Positions 28,038-36,408 are shown, numbered from the stretch's first letter. The stretch is DNA of 64,000 nt from Streptomyces sp. SCUT-3 (GCF_014083985.1 NZ_CP046907.1:1902001-1966000); one strand, 5' to 3'. The notes: generated from the sequence alone by a model not told the origin. Numbers and translations are program-made.

Positions 28038-30548
28038 CTAGGACACACGGGTCCAGGTTTCGGCTTCGCAGTCGAGGCACGTCCAGGAGCCGTCGGACTG
28101 CGCGGTTTTCTGAACCTCGACGGTGCTCCCGTCCTGAGCAACGGCAAAGGTCACGTCGACCTTTCTGTCGGTCACTCCGCAGGAGCCCTCTTCCTGCATC
28201 GGTTCCGAGGCGCTGTAGCTGCCGTCGCTGCCGGTGACCTCCACGGTCACGGTCTCGCCACAGGAGCCTCGAAGCATGTACGTGTACGAGCCGTCCCCCG
28301 AATCGACGATCTCGTGGCCGTTGCCCTGGGCGTCCTCCCACACCCCCGCGAGGTCGTTCCCCGGCCCGGTCGAGGTGTCGGGCTCCGACTCCCACGTGTC
28401 GGTCCCCGAGTCCCCCGTGTCGGTCCCCGAGCCCCACGGGTCCGTCCACGCCGTCTCCGAGGGCTGGGACACCACCGTCGGCGGGCTGTTGTCCGACTCC
28501 TGGTTCTGGTAGACGCCGACACCGATGCCGATCGCGGCGACCGCGGCGACCAGGGTCATGACCCCGCTCGCCACCACCGTGCCCGCGGCGACGCCACCGC
28601 CCGTCCCGGCGGTGGTGCCCGTGGTGGCCGCGCCCCAGGAGTGGGCGGTGCTCTGCACGCCCGGGTTCATCACCTGCGCCGCGGCGTCGGGCCCGGGCGG
28701 AGCGGGTGCGGCCAGTGACGTCGGGTCCGCCGCCACGTCGGGCCCCGGGCCCTGGGGAGTGAAGTCGGCTCCCGCGGTCGTGGCGTCCCCGCCGTGCGGG
28801 ACGGAACCGGCGGTGCCGTCCGGGACGGACGGCGCCGTGCCTGCATCGGGCCCCGGGACCGTGCCGGCATCGGGCCCCGGGACCGGGCCTGCGTCGGACG
28901 GAAGTGTCGTAGTCGTTGTCGTGTCGGCGCCCGGGACCGTGCCGCCGTCGGCCGGGGACGGTGCCGTGCCGGTGTCGGCGCCCGGGAGCGCGCCGCCGTC
29001 CGGGGCGGGCTGCGACGGTACCTGGGGCTGCGGCGGCGGTGTGTACTGCTGGGCGTTGAGCGCGGCGTCGACGCCGTCGGTGTCGCCCAGTTCCCGCCAC
29101 AGCACCACTGCCTCGGCCAGGAGGGTCGCGGCCACCACGCGTTGGCCGACCAGGAGGCACCGGACGGCTTTCTCGTGGGTGAAGTAGGCCTCGGCCGTCC
29201 TGTCGCCCGCCCGCCGGGCGGCGTCCTGGCCCTGGTCGAGCAGCCGGCCCCACACGCCGAACCGCAGTGAGTGCGCCAGCGCGGGCGACACGGCCCGTGC
29301 GACCCGCACGGCGAGGTCCGGCCGTCCCTGGTGCTCGGCCAGTTCGGCCGCCAGCTCCAACGCCCGCCCGTGGTCGGCGACCTGGGCCGGGGTGGTGGAC
29401 GGCAGCGCGGCCCAGCCCGCGAAGTGGTCGCACAGCCGGTCGGCGGGGAACGCCCGGGGGTTCCGGCGCCGGACTTCCGGCACGGCGTCCGGGGCGCACC
29501 GGTACCCGCGCTCCGTGGCCAGGGCCAGTCCCAGGCCGGCCAGGTCGCCGCAGAGCGCCGCCGGGTCCGCGACCCGGCACAGTGCACCGATGTGCGCCGG
29601 GGCCAGCTCCGCGTCGCCCAGCGTCGCGAGGAGGTGCAGGGCGCTCGTCGCCGCCGCGTCGAGTCTGTCGAGCAGCAGCGGCAGCAGGCCCTTGACCTGG
29701 GCCGGGCGGGGCAGCCTGACCGCGTCCGGCGCGTCGAGCCGGGCCAGTCCGGCCGCGCGCAGCAGCAGCAGGGGCCGTCCGAGCGACAGCATGCACAACT
29801 CGCCGGCGGCCGCCCGTTCGCCCTCGGGCAGCGGGCGGCCCAGCTCCCGGGCCAGCAGCTCCAGTCCCGCCTCGCGGCGCAGTCCCTGCAGCTCCAGCGG
29901 CGTTCCCTCGCCGAGCAGGGTCCGCTCGCGGCCGGCGAGGACGAACGTCGCGTCAGGGGCCGCGTCCGCGAGCAGGTCCAGCTGCTCGGGGGGCAGGTCC
30001 GCGTCGTCGAGGTACACCGTCACCCGGACCCCGGCCATCAGCCGCCGCAGTTCCGGGCCCGTCGGCGCGTATCCGGGGGCCTCGTAGCAGGCCTCGAATA
30101 TCTCCTGGGCGAGGTCTCCGGCCTCCCGGTGGGCCGCGTTCAGGAACAGCGCGCCGTCCGGTCCGGGCTCCAGGCAGCGTGCCGCGTACCGCAGGAGTGT
30201 GCTCTTGCCCACCCCGGGCGGCCCCCACAGCTGCACCGGGCCGCCCGCCCGCACGGCTTCCTCCAGGGCGGCCAGGTCGGCGTCCCGGCCCACGGGTTCG
30301 CGCCGGCGCCGGGGCAGCAGTGCGACCCGGTCGCGGCGCACCGGCCGCGGGCGCTCCTGCGGCGCGAGCAGGGTCACGGTGGACCCGTGCTGGGCGTCGA
30401 TCACGACGTTGTGGTTGCCGGCGACCACGGGCCCCGACACGTTGCCGTCGATGTCCACGCGGTACTCGTTGTGCGCCTGCCCGGCCGCCGCGTCCCGGCC
30501 GGGCCCGTCCGGGGCGCCCACGGCGCCGTCCGTCTCTTCCATCGCCAC
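28038..30548 (-). CDS. STAND/NLR-like NTPase with membrane anchor
   Basis: An 836-residue multidomain protein. An N-terminal motif (VDIDGNVSGPVVAGNHNVVI, residues 31-50) precedes a P-loop NTPase (Walker A GPPGVGKS 109-116, Walker B VYLDDAD 178-184, ATFVLAGRERTLL near 200) and a helical region to about 505. Then comes a Pro/Gly/Thr-rich stalk (about 508-640, with DAGTVPGPDAGT repeats), one transmembrane segment (about 657-681) and a beta-rich C-terminal domain of about 150 residues with paired cysteines (RGSCGETV, GSCGVTD, TCLDCEAE). The NTPase half should be cytoplasmic and the tail outside. GTG at 30548 (GGGA upstream) or ATG at 30542 are both possible starts. The role is unknown; the architecture suggests a signal-transducing switch ATPase. 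Confidence 0.75.
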   Translation of the reverse strand: MAMEETDGAVGAPDGPGRDAAAGQAHNEYRVDIDGNVSGPVVAGNHNVVIDAQHGSTVTLLAPQERPRPVRRDRVALLPRRRREPVGRDADLAALEEAVRAGGPVQLWGPPGVGKSTLLRYAARCLEPGPDGALFLNAAHREAGDLAQEIFEACYEAPGYAPTGPELRRLMAGVRVTVYLDDADLPPEQLDLLADAAPDATFVLAGRERTLLGEGTPLELQGLRREAGLELLARELGRPLPEGERAAAGELCMLSLGRPLLLLRAAGLARLDAPDAVRLPRPAQVKGLLPLLLDRLDAAATSALHLLATLGDAELAPAHIGALCRVADPAALCGDLAGLGLALATERGYRCAPDAVPEVRRRNPRAFPADRLCDHFAGWAALPSTTPAQVADHGRALELAAELAEHQGRPDLAVRVARAVSPALAHSLRFGVWGRLLDQGQDAARRAGDRTAEAYFTHEKAVRCLLVGQRVVAATLLAEAVVLWRELGDTDGVDAALNAQQYTPPPQPQVPSQPAPDGGALPGADTGTAPSPADGGTVPGADTTTTTTLPSDAGPVPGPDAGTVPGPDAGTAPSVPDGTAGSVPHGGDATTAGADFTPQGPGPDVAADPTSLAAPAPPGPDAAAQVMNPGVQSTAHSWGAATTGTTAGTGGGVAAGTVVASGVMTLVAAVAAIGIGVGVYQNQESDNSPPTVVSQPSETAWTDPWGSGTDTGDSGTDTWESEPDTSTGPGNDLAGVWEDAQGNGHEIVDSGDGSYTYMLRGSCGETVTVEVTGSDGSYSASEPMQEEGSCGVTDRKVDVTFAVAQDGSTVEVQKTAQSDGSWTCLDCEAETWTRVS

Positions 30549-30857
30549 GTCTCATTCCCGGTCGCGGAGAGTGCGACCGCCCCCTGGCGGGACGCCTGGG
30601 CGCCCGTCGGTTCCGAAGTTCTCCGTGCAGCCGGGCGGTTCGGCGGCACGTCCGCCCCGTCCGCCCGTCGGCCTTCCGGGTTTCACGCTAGCGAGGACCG
30701 CGGCGGGCAATACCGTCGTACGACTGCTTCTGCTCATTTGCTCCACAGCTCGCGCCCCGGCGGGCGACGGCGGTCCGTCCCGCCGGTCCGTCCCGCCGGT
30801 GCGTCCCGCCGGTGCCGCGCGGCCGCCGCGGTCACGGCGGACGCGGCGGACGCCGTG
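30549..30857 (-). promoter_or_regulatory. Upstream region of the NTPase gene
   Basis: 309 bases without a gene between the Crp-like gene and the NTPase gene (same strand). The stretch 30680-30750 is locally AT-richer and contains a TAGCGT -10-like hexamer on the minus strand near 30690, so the NTPase/85-aa pair probably has its own promoter here. No repeat or hairpin of note. Confidence 0.4.
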
Positions 30858-31589
30858 TCACCGGTGGTCGAAGGCGATGCTGTTCAGACGGGTGAGGTCC
30901 TCGACCCGGATGGTGCGGTAGCCCGTGGAGACCACGCCCGCCTCGCGGAACCTGCGCAGCGCCTTCTGCACGGTGGGTTCCGCCGCGCCGGCCAGGGTCG
31001 CCAGTTCCGGCTGGGTGATCGGCCAGCGGATCACGACCCCCGCGCCGGAACGCTCTCCGTGGGTCATCGCGATCTGGTGGAGGACCCGGGCCAGCCGGGT
31101 GGTGGCGTCGCACCCCGTGAAGTCGATGCGGTGGGTGTTGGCGGCGCGGAGCTTGGAGACGACGGACGCGTTGACCGCGTGCGCGATCCCGGGGTCGTCG
31201 CGCATGCGGGCGAGGAATTCGTCGCGGCCGACGACCCTGGCGGCCACCGGCCCGCAGGCCGTGGCCGTCGCCGACCGGGGCTTCCCGTCCAGCGCCGCGA
31301 ACTCGCCGACCAGGTCCCCGCCCATGCGGACGGCCAGCAGGGCGTCCCGGCCGTCGTGGGTGCGTCCGGTCACCTTGACCACGCCGCCGAGGAGCACCAG
31401 GACGAAGGTGGTCGGATCCGATTCGCGCACGAGCACGCGGCCCGCCTCGTACCGTTTCCGCACGCCCAGCGCGAGGAGCCGGTCCCGGGCGGGCCGGGGG
31501 AGGCCGCCGAGCAGGCTCGCCGGGGGCCAGGTCCGTTCCTCCCGCGCCGGTCCGCCGTCCGCGCCCCGGCCCTGCGGTGTGCCACCCAT
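30858..31589 (-). CDS. Crp/Fnr-family regulator
   Basis: A 243-residue protein with an N-terminal cyclic-nucleotide-binding fold (RYEAGRVLVRESDPTTFVLV, LLGGVVKVT, GGDLVGEFAALDGKPRSAT with the phosphate-binding-cassette-like GEFAALDGKPRSA) and a C-terminal Crp-type winged helix (PITQPELATLAGAAEPTVQK). The cassette resembles Crp but the ligand is not certain. The start at 31589 follows GGGGAGCGC. It is divergent from a nucleotidyl-cyclase-like gene across 238 bases, which suggests that the cyclase product, if any, or the protein itself acts on this regulator. Confidence 0.85.
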   Translation of the reverse strand: MGGTPQGRGADGGPAREERTWPPASLLGGLPRPARDRLLALGVRKRYEAGRVLVRESDPTTFVLVLLGGVVKVTGRTHDGRDALLAVRMGGDLVGEFAALDGKPRSATATACGPVAARVVGRDEFLARMRDDPGIAHAVNASVVSKLRAANTHRIDFTGCDATTRLARVLHQIAMTHGERSGAGVVIRWPITQPELATLAGAAEPTVQKALRRFREAGVVSTGYRTIRVEDLTRLNSIAFDHR

Positions 31590-31827
31590 GCGCTCCCCGC
31601 CTCCTGCCGACGCGGGGTCCGTCGCCGGGACCCGTGCGGCCCCGGGACCCGCTTCGGCGTCTTCTTCGCCGGAGCCCGCTCCTGCGGCTTCGGGCCGATC
31701 CAGTATTGCGACGGGATCCGCCCCTTTCAATCGGGGCACAGTGGGAGCACGGACGTGGCAGGGTACGGCCACGCCCCGCTTCGAGGACCACCCGTGCCGG
31801 GGCCCGTCCCGCCGTCAGGAGGAGCGC

Positions 31828-32571
31828 ATGGAAGAAGAACCGGAGTACCGGGCCCTGTTCGCCGCGGACATCGAGGGCTCGGCGGGGCGCGGCGACGTGG
31901 CGCTCCGGCAGATCCGCGAGGTGCTCCGGGCGGCGCTCCGCGAGTCGTTCGGGCGGAGCGGGATCGAGTGGGAGGAGTGCCTGCGCGACGACCTTGGCGA
32001 CGGCGTGCGGGTGACGGCTCCGGCCGGGGTCCGGAAGGCCCGGCTGATCCACCCGCTGGTCCACGAGCTCGCGGTCCGCCTCCGCGCCCACAACGAGCTC
32101 GCCGGGCCGCTCGCCCGGGTGCGTGTCCGGGTCGCGCTGCACGCGGGGGACGTCCGCATCACCCCGGACGGCAGGGCCGTCGGCCGGCCGCTCGAGGTCC
32201 TCGCCAGGATGCTCGACGCCTCACCCGCCCGGGACGCCCTGGCCCGGACCCCCGGGGCCGCGGTGGCGCTGCTCGTCTCGCGGCACTTCCACGAGGAGAC
32301 GGTCTGCCACGGCTCCCCCGGGATCGACCCCGCCGCCTTCCGCGAAGTCACCTTCACCGAGAAGGAGTACACCGCGTCCGCCTGGCTCCACGTGCCGGAG
32401 TACAAGGTGCTCGCCCCGGGGCCCGCCGGGCGGGCGCCGGGCGGCGGAGGGGCGTCCGGCGGCGGAGGGGCGTCCGGCGGCGTGAGGATGATCAGCAGGG
32501 CTTCGGGCAACGGGACCGTCTACGCGCTCGGGAACGGCACACAGAACATCCACATCAACGGCAAGGCGTGA
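31828..32571 (+). CDS. Nucleotidyl-cyclase-like protein with C-terminal motif
   Basis: A 247-residue protein whose first 190 residues resemble a class III cyclase homology domain: FAADIEGSAGRGD (Asp14), GDGVRVTAPAGV (Asp58), VRVALHAGDVRI and GRPLEVLARMLDASPARDAL. Both metal-binding Asp positions appear present, but I see no clear transition-state Asn/Arg pair, so catalysis is doubtful. A Gly/Ala linker (GGGGASGGGGASGG, 206-219) leads to a terminal motif SRASGNGTVYALGNGTQNIH (222-242) like those of the 151-aa and 85-aa proteins. GGAGGAGCGC precedes the ATG. Streptomyces carry many such cyclase-like proteins of unknown role. The next gene starts 10 bases on. Confidence 0.7.
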   Translation: MEEEPEYRALFAADIEGSAGRGDVALRQIREVLRAALRESFGRSGIEWEECLRDDLGDGVRVTAPAGVRKARLIHPLVHELAVRLRAHNELAGPLARVRVRVALHAGDVRITPDGRAVGRPLEVLARMLDASPARDALARTPGAAVALLVSRHFHEETVCHGSPGIDPAAFREVTFTEKEYTASAWLHVPEYKVLAPGPAGRAPGGGGASGGGGASGGVRMISRASGNGTVYALGNGTQNIHINGKA

Positions 32572-32581
32572 AGGGGCCCGG

Positions 32582-33037
32582 GTGACCGAGGAACTGACCC
32601 TGCTGGCGGAAGCAGGCGCCGCGGCAGTGGTCGCGGCGATGGCGACGGACCTGTGGCAGAGCACGAGGGAGGCCGTCCTCGGTCTCTTCCGCCGGGGCGA
32701 CCCGGACCGCAGTGCCTCGGTCGAGGCCCGGCTCGACGGGAACGCCTCCATGGTGCGGGGGACCGCGTCCCCCGACGACGTCCGGCAGGCGCTGCTCGGG
32801 GCCTGGGCCCTGGAGCTGGAGGCGCTGCTGCGCCGGGCCCCCTCCTGCCGCACGTCCCTGGCCCGGCTGGTCGCCGAGGTCGACGGCGCCCTCCGGGACG
32901 GCCGCGGGAGGCCCGTCCTGGAGCAGACCAACACCGCCCGCGACTCCGGCACCGTCTTCGCCGTCCAGTACGGCGACCTGCACGCGTACGGGCCGGACCG
33001 GACCGGGGCCCCGCCCGGCGCCGACCGGTCGTCGTGA
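32582..33037 (+). CDS. 151-aa partner protein with GTVFAV motif
   Basis: No assigned function. The N-terminal 25 residues are hydrophobic and Ala-rich (LLAEAGAAAVVAAMATDLW); the middle (30-110) is helical and charged (STREAVLGLFRRGDPDRSAS, LLGAWALELEALLRRAP); the end carries NTARDSGTVFAVQYGDLHAY (117-136), which aligns without gaps to the C-terminal motif of the 85-aa protein and, in its core, to that of the cyclase-like protein. GTG start after AAGGGGCCCGG, 10 bases after the cyclase-like gene, so the two form an operon. Similar two-gene units occur in other Streptomyces, from memory. Confidence 0.65.
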   Translation: MTEELTLLAEAGAAAVVAAMATDLWQSTREAVLGLFRRGDPDRSASVEARLDGNASMVRGTASPDDVRQALLGAWALELEALLRRAPSCRTSLARLVAEVDGALRDGRGRPVLEQTNTARDSGTVFAVQYGDLHAYGPDRTGAPPGADRSS

Positions 33038-33245
33038 CGGAACGCGAGCCGCCCACCCGGTGGCCGAAAACAGCCGTCGGGGGCGTGCCCGCGGGGCCGC
33101 CGGGCGGCGGCCGTGAGGTAAAAGACCTTGCACGGAAGGGGCGTTCACCTGCATATACGCGCTTTTTGATGATCGATACACCTAGACCTGACGGTGTGGC
33201 AGTCATAGCCTTCACACAGCGTCCACATATCGCTGAAGGAGCGTC

Positions 33246-34466
33246 ATGACCGCTACAGCGCAAGCGCCCGACATCGTGTCCCCGGAGTTCGAGGCCGACC
33301 CCTACTCCGCGTACCGCACCCTGCGCAAGGACTTCCCGCTCCTGTGGCACGAGCCGACCAAGAGCTACATCATCTCGCGTTACGAGGACGTCGAACGCGC
33401 CTTCAAGGACCAGGTGTTCACCACCGAGAACTACGACTGGCAGCTGGAGCCGGTGCACGGGCGCACCATCCTGCAGATGAGCGGCCGGGAACACTCGGTG
33501 CGCCGGGCACTGGTCGCCCCGGCCTTCCGCGGCAGCATGCTGGAGGAGAAGTTCCTGCCGGTGATCGAGCGCAACTCGCGCGAGCTCATCGACGCCTTCC
33601 GCGGCGCCGGCAGCGCCGACCTGGTCGCGGACTACGCCACCCGCTTCCCGGTGAACGTCATCGCCGACATGCTGGGCCTGGACAAGGCGGACCACCCGAA
33701 GTTCCACCGCTGGTACACGGCGATCATCAAGTTCCTGGGCAACCTCACCCAGGACCAGCAGATCATCGAGGACGGCCTGCGCACCCGCGACGAGTTCGCG
33801 GCGTACATGCTGCCGATCATCCGCGAGCGCCGCGCAGACCCCGGCGACGACCTGCTGTCGGTGCTGTGCGAGGCCGAGATCGACGGCACGCGGATGAGCG
33901 ACGAGGACATCAAGGCGTTCTGCAGCCTGCTGCTGACCGCCGGCGGCGAGACCACCGACAAGGCCATCGCCAGCATGTTCCGCCTCCTGCTCGCCCACCC
34001 CGAGCAGCTCGCCGCGGTGCGCGAGGACCGCAGCCTGATCCCCCGGGCGTTCGCCGAGACGCTGCGGTACGCGCCGCCGGTGCACATGATCATGCGGCAG
34101 CCGGCCGAGGACGTCACCCTCAGCGGCGGCACGATCCCCGCCGGCTCCACCGTCACCTGCCTGATCGGGGCCGCCAACCGCGACGAGAACCGCTTCGCCG
34201 ACCCCGACTCGTTCAACATCCTCCGCGAGGACCTGGCGGCGAAGAACGCCTTCACCGCCGCCGCGGACCACCTGGCGTTCGCCCTCGGGCGGCACTTCTG
34301 CGTCGGCGCGCTGCTCTCCAAGACCGAGATCGAGGTCGGCGTGGGCCAGCTGCTGGACGCCTTCCCCGACATGCGGCTCAAGGAGGGCTTCACCCCCACC
34401 GAGGGCGGCGTGTTCACCCGCGGACTGGACGCCCTGCCGGTCGAGTTCACCCCGCACACCGCGTGA
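33246..34466 (+). CDS. Cytochrome P450, CYP154-like
   Basis: A 406-residue soluble bacterial P450. I-helix TAGGETTDKA (231-240), K-helix ETLR (271-274), and heme-binding FALGRHFCVG with Cys352 as the thiolate ligand. The overall sequence (SYIISRYEDVERAFKD, DMLGLDKADHPKFH) fits the CYP154 family, whose members often lie beside conservons together with a CYP157, as here. It needs ferredoxin partners encoded elsewhere. The substrate is unknown; CYP154 enzymes hydroxylate macrolides, steroids or small aromatics. ATG preceded by GAAGGAGCGTC. It is convergent with the CYP157-like gene. Confidence 0.92.
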   Translation: MTATAQAPDIVSPEFEADPYSAYRTLRKDFPLLWHEPTKSYIISRYEDVERAFKDQVFTTENYDWQLEPVHGRTILQMSGREHSVRRALVAPAFRGSMLEEKFLPVIERNSRELIDAFRGAGSADLVADYATRFPVNVIADMLGLDKADHPKFHRWYTAIIKFLGNLTQDQQIIEDGLRTRDEFAAYMLPIIRERRADPGDDLLSVLCEAEIDGTRMSDEDIKAFCSLLLTAGGETTDKAIASMFRLLLAHPEQLAAVREDRSLIPRAFAETLRYAPPVHMIMRQPAEDVTLSGGTIPAGSTVTCLIGAANRDENRFADPDSFNILREDLAAKNAFTAAADHLAFALGRHFCVGALLSKTEIEVGVGQLLDAFPDMRLKEGFTPTEGGVFTRGLDALPVEFTPHTA

Positions 34467-34482
34467 CCGCGGCCGCGTGAGC

Positions 34483-34521
34483 GTCCCGGTGCGGCCCCCC
34501 TCCGCAGGGCCGCGCCGGGAC
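34483..34521. terminator. Bidirectional terminator between the two P450 genes
   Basis: 15-bp stem with one G-U pair (34483-34497 with 34507-34521) in the 74-base gap between convergent P450 genes. Confidence 0.75.
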
Positions 34522-34540
34522 TCCCCCGCCCGGAGGCCGC

Positions 34541-35806
34541 CTAGAAGCCCGCGTCTCCGGCCACGTACGCCGGGCTGAACTCGACCGGGACGGACACCGG
34601 GCCGCGCATCCACAGCGACGCCTGCCAGCGGACCTCCTCGGGCTCCACCGCCAGGGCCACGTCGGGGAGGCGGTCCAGGAGCACCTCGACCGTCGCCCTG
34701 GCGATGATCTCGGCGATCTCCGGCCCCGGGTACAGGCAGCTGTGCTCGCCGTGGCTGAAGGACATGTGGGCCTGGTTGCCGCGGGAGCCCTCGCTGAAGT
34801 CGGGGCGCACCTGCGGGTCGGTGTTGGCGGCGGCGAAGCTGAGCACCAGCAGGTCGCCCGCCTGGATCCGCTGCCCGCCCAGCTGGGTGTTGCGGGTCGC
34901 CCAGCGGCCGATGAAGTTCTGGGTCGGGGTGTCCTCCCACAGCACCTCGTTGAGCGCCTGGCCGACGCTGCGCCGCCCGCCCGAGAGGGTGACGGCGAAC
35001 CGGGGGTCGGTCAGCATCAGCCGCAGCGTGTTGCCGATCCAGTTGGCGGTGGGCTGGTGGGCCGCGGCGAGCACCACCAGGAGGTCCTTGGTGATCTCGT
35101 CGTCGGTCAGGCCCGCCGGGTGGGCGAGCAGGTGCGAGGGCAGGTCGTGGCCGGGGTTGGCGCGGCTGCGCTGCAGCAGGGCGGCCATCCGCTCGACGAC
35201 GCGCTGGTACGCCGCCATGGGCTCGACGTCCTCCAGCGAGGCGGCCACGTCCCGCACCAGGTGGGGGATCTCGTCCTCGTCGAAGCCGAAGAGCATGGCC
35301 ATGACGCGGATCGGGACCTGGGTGGCGTACTCGGCCATCAGTTCGGCCTCGCCGCGGCCGACGAAGGCGTCGATCAGCTCGTCGGCGACCTTCTCGCTGT
35401 ACTTGTGCAGCTCGAGCTGGTCGACGCCGGCGAGGAACTCGCTGATGGCCCCGGCCCGCCGCTGGTGCTCGGCGCCCTCCGCGAACATCAGCGACGGCTG
35501 GTAGCCGACGTAGGGCATCAGCGGCCAGTCGGCGGGGATGTGCTCCCAGGCGTTCCAGCGGCGCGAGTCCCGGGCGAACAGGTCGGAGTTGGCGGTGACG
35601 TAGTGCACCTCGCGGTAACCGAGGACCAGCCAGGCGGGGATGTCCCCGTCGAGCAGGATCGGGGCCACCGTGCCGTGCTCGCGCCGCATGTCCCGGTACA
35701 TCTGGGAGGGGTCGCGCTGGAACCGCGGCATGTACACGGGCACCGCGCCGGGGTGGGCGGGGCAGCCCGGCGGCGGTGTGCCGGGGGTGTGGGGCTGACT
35801 GGTCAC
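34541..35806 (-). CDS. cvnE: Conservon-linked cytochrome P450, CYP157-like, lacking ExxR
   Basis: A 421-residue P450-fold protein that ends the conservon operon. The heme-binding segment is SFSHGEHSCLYPGPE (Cys357). The K-helix motif that is ExxR in almost all P450s reads E287-V-L-W290, and the I-helix reads AAAHQPTAN instead of AGGxxT. The CYP157 family is known for an E-x-x-W type replacement, so this is a family trait and not damage; catalytic ability of the family is unclear. The GTG at 35806 follows AGGAGG and overlaps the cvnD stop. Confidence 0.88.
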   Translation of the reverse strand: MTSQPHTPGTPPPGCPAHPGAVPVYMPRFQRDPSQMYRDMRREHGTVAPILLDGDIPAWLVLGYREVHYVTANSDLFARDSRRWNAWEHIPADWPLMPYVGYQPSLMFAEGAEHQRRAGAISEFLAGVDQLELHKYSEKVADELIDAFVGRGEAELMAEYATQVPIRVMAMLFGFDEDEIPHLVRDVAASLEDVEPMAAYQRVVERMAALLQRSRANPGHDLPSHLLAHPAGLTDDEITKDLLVVLAAAHQPTANWIGNTLRLMLTDPRFAVTLSGGRRSVGQALNEVLWEDTPTQNFIGRWATRNTQLGGQRIQAGDLLVLSFAAANTDPQVRPDFSEGSRGNQAHMSFSHGEHSCLYPGPEIAEIIARATVEVLLDRLPDVALAVEPEEVRWQASLWMRGPVSVPVEFSPAYVAGDAGF

Positions 35807-36408
35807 GATGCCGCCTCCTGCGAGGACAGTGCGTAGAGGTGGTTGACGAGGGCGATCAGCACGGCCTTGCTGGACTCGCGCTGCCGTGCGTCGCAGTCGA
35901 TCAGCGGGACCTCGGGCGGGAGGGAGAGCGCCTCGCGCACCTGCTCGAGGGTGTACGCGTCGTCGCCGAAGTTGTTGCGGGCGACGATGAACGGCGTCCC
36001 GTGGTGCTCCAGGCGGTCGATGGCGTACCAGGAGTCGGCCAGGCGGCGGGTGTCGACCAGCACGACGGCGCCCAGGGTGCCGGAGAACAGCCGGTCCCAC
36101 AGGAACCAGAACCGCTCCTGGCCCGGGGCGCCGAACAGGTAGAGCACCATCTGCTCGTTGAGGCTGATGCGGCCGAAGTCGAAGGCCACCGTGGTGGTGG
36201 TCTTGTCCTGCACGGCCTGGGCGTCGTCTATGCCGACGCCCGCCTGGGTCATGGTCTCCTCGGTGTTCAGCGGACGGATCTCGCTGACGGACCGGACCAT
36301 CGTCGTCTTGCCCACGCCGAACCCGCCGACGATGACGATCTTCAGGCCTTCGGTGGCGGTCTCCCTCAGCGGGGTGACGGTGGACGGCTCAGAGCCTCTG
36401 GAGTCCAA
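35803..36408 (-). CDS. cvnD: Conservon GTPase CvnD
   Basis: A 201-residue small Ras-like GTPase. G1 reads GGFGVGKTTMV, the switch region TTTTVAFDFGRI, G3 LFGAPGQERFWF and G4-like FIVARNNFGDD. In S. coelicolor CvnA-D form a membrane-associated complex compared with eukaryotic GPCR systems. It starts at TTG (36408), not ATG: AAGGAGG lies exactly 6 bases upstream and no other start fits. The first 20 bases overlap the end of cvnC; the stop overlaps the P450 GTG. Confidence 0.93.
   Translation of the reverse strand: MDSRGSEPSTVTPLRETATEGLKIVIVGGFGVGKTTMVRSVSEIRPLNTEETMTQAGVGIDDAQAVQDKTTTTVAFDFGRISLNEQMVLYLFGAPGQERFWFLWDRLFSGTLGAVVLVDTRRLADSWYAIDRLEHHGTPFIVARNNFGDDAYTLEQVREALSLPPEVPLIDCDARQRESSKAVLIALVNHLYALSSQEAAS

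Noticed and set aside
28841-28900. Regular repeats that resemble a CRISPR-like array
   Set aside because: They are 24-30 bp direct repeats without spacers inside the NTPase gene, encoding the DAGTVPGPDAGT stalk. No CRISPR array or cas gene is seen in the window.
29271-32585. An 1104-codon plus-strand frame across the NTPase, Crp and cyclase-like genes
   Set aside because: Antisense or out of frame to three well-supported genes; composition is Arg/Gly/Gln-rich without domains.
27739-33037. Interpretation of the accessory cluster as a CBASS or retron defence system
   Set aside because: No CD-NTase motif, no Cap2/Cap3-type gene, no reverse transcriptase; the cyclase-like protein is of the class III fold. 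Only the motif-linked NTPase/cyclase layout is supported.
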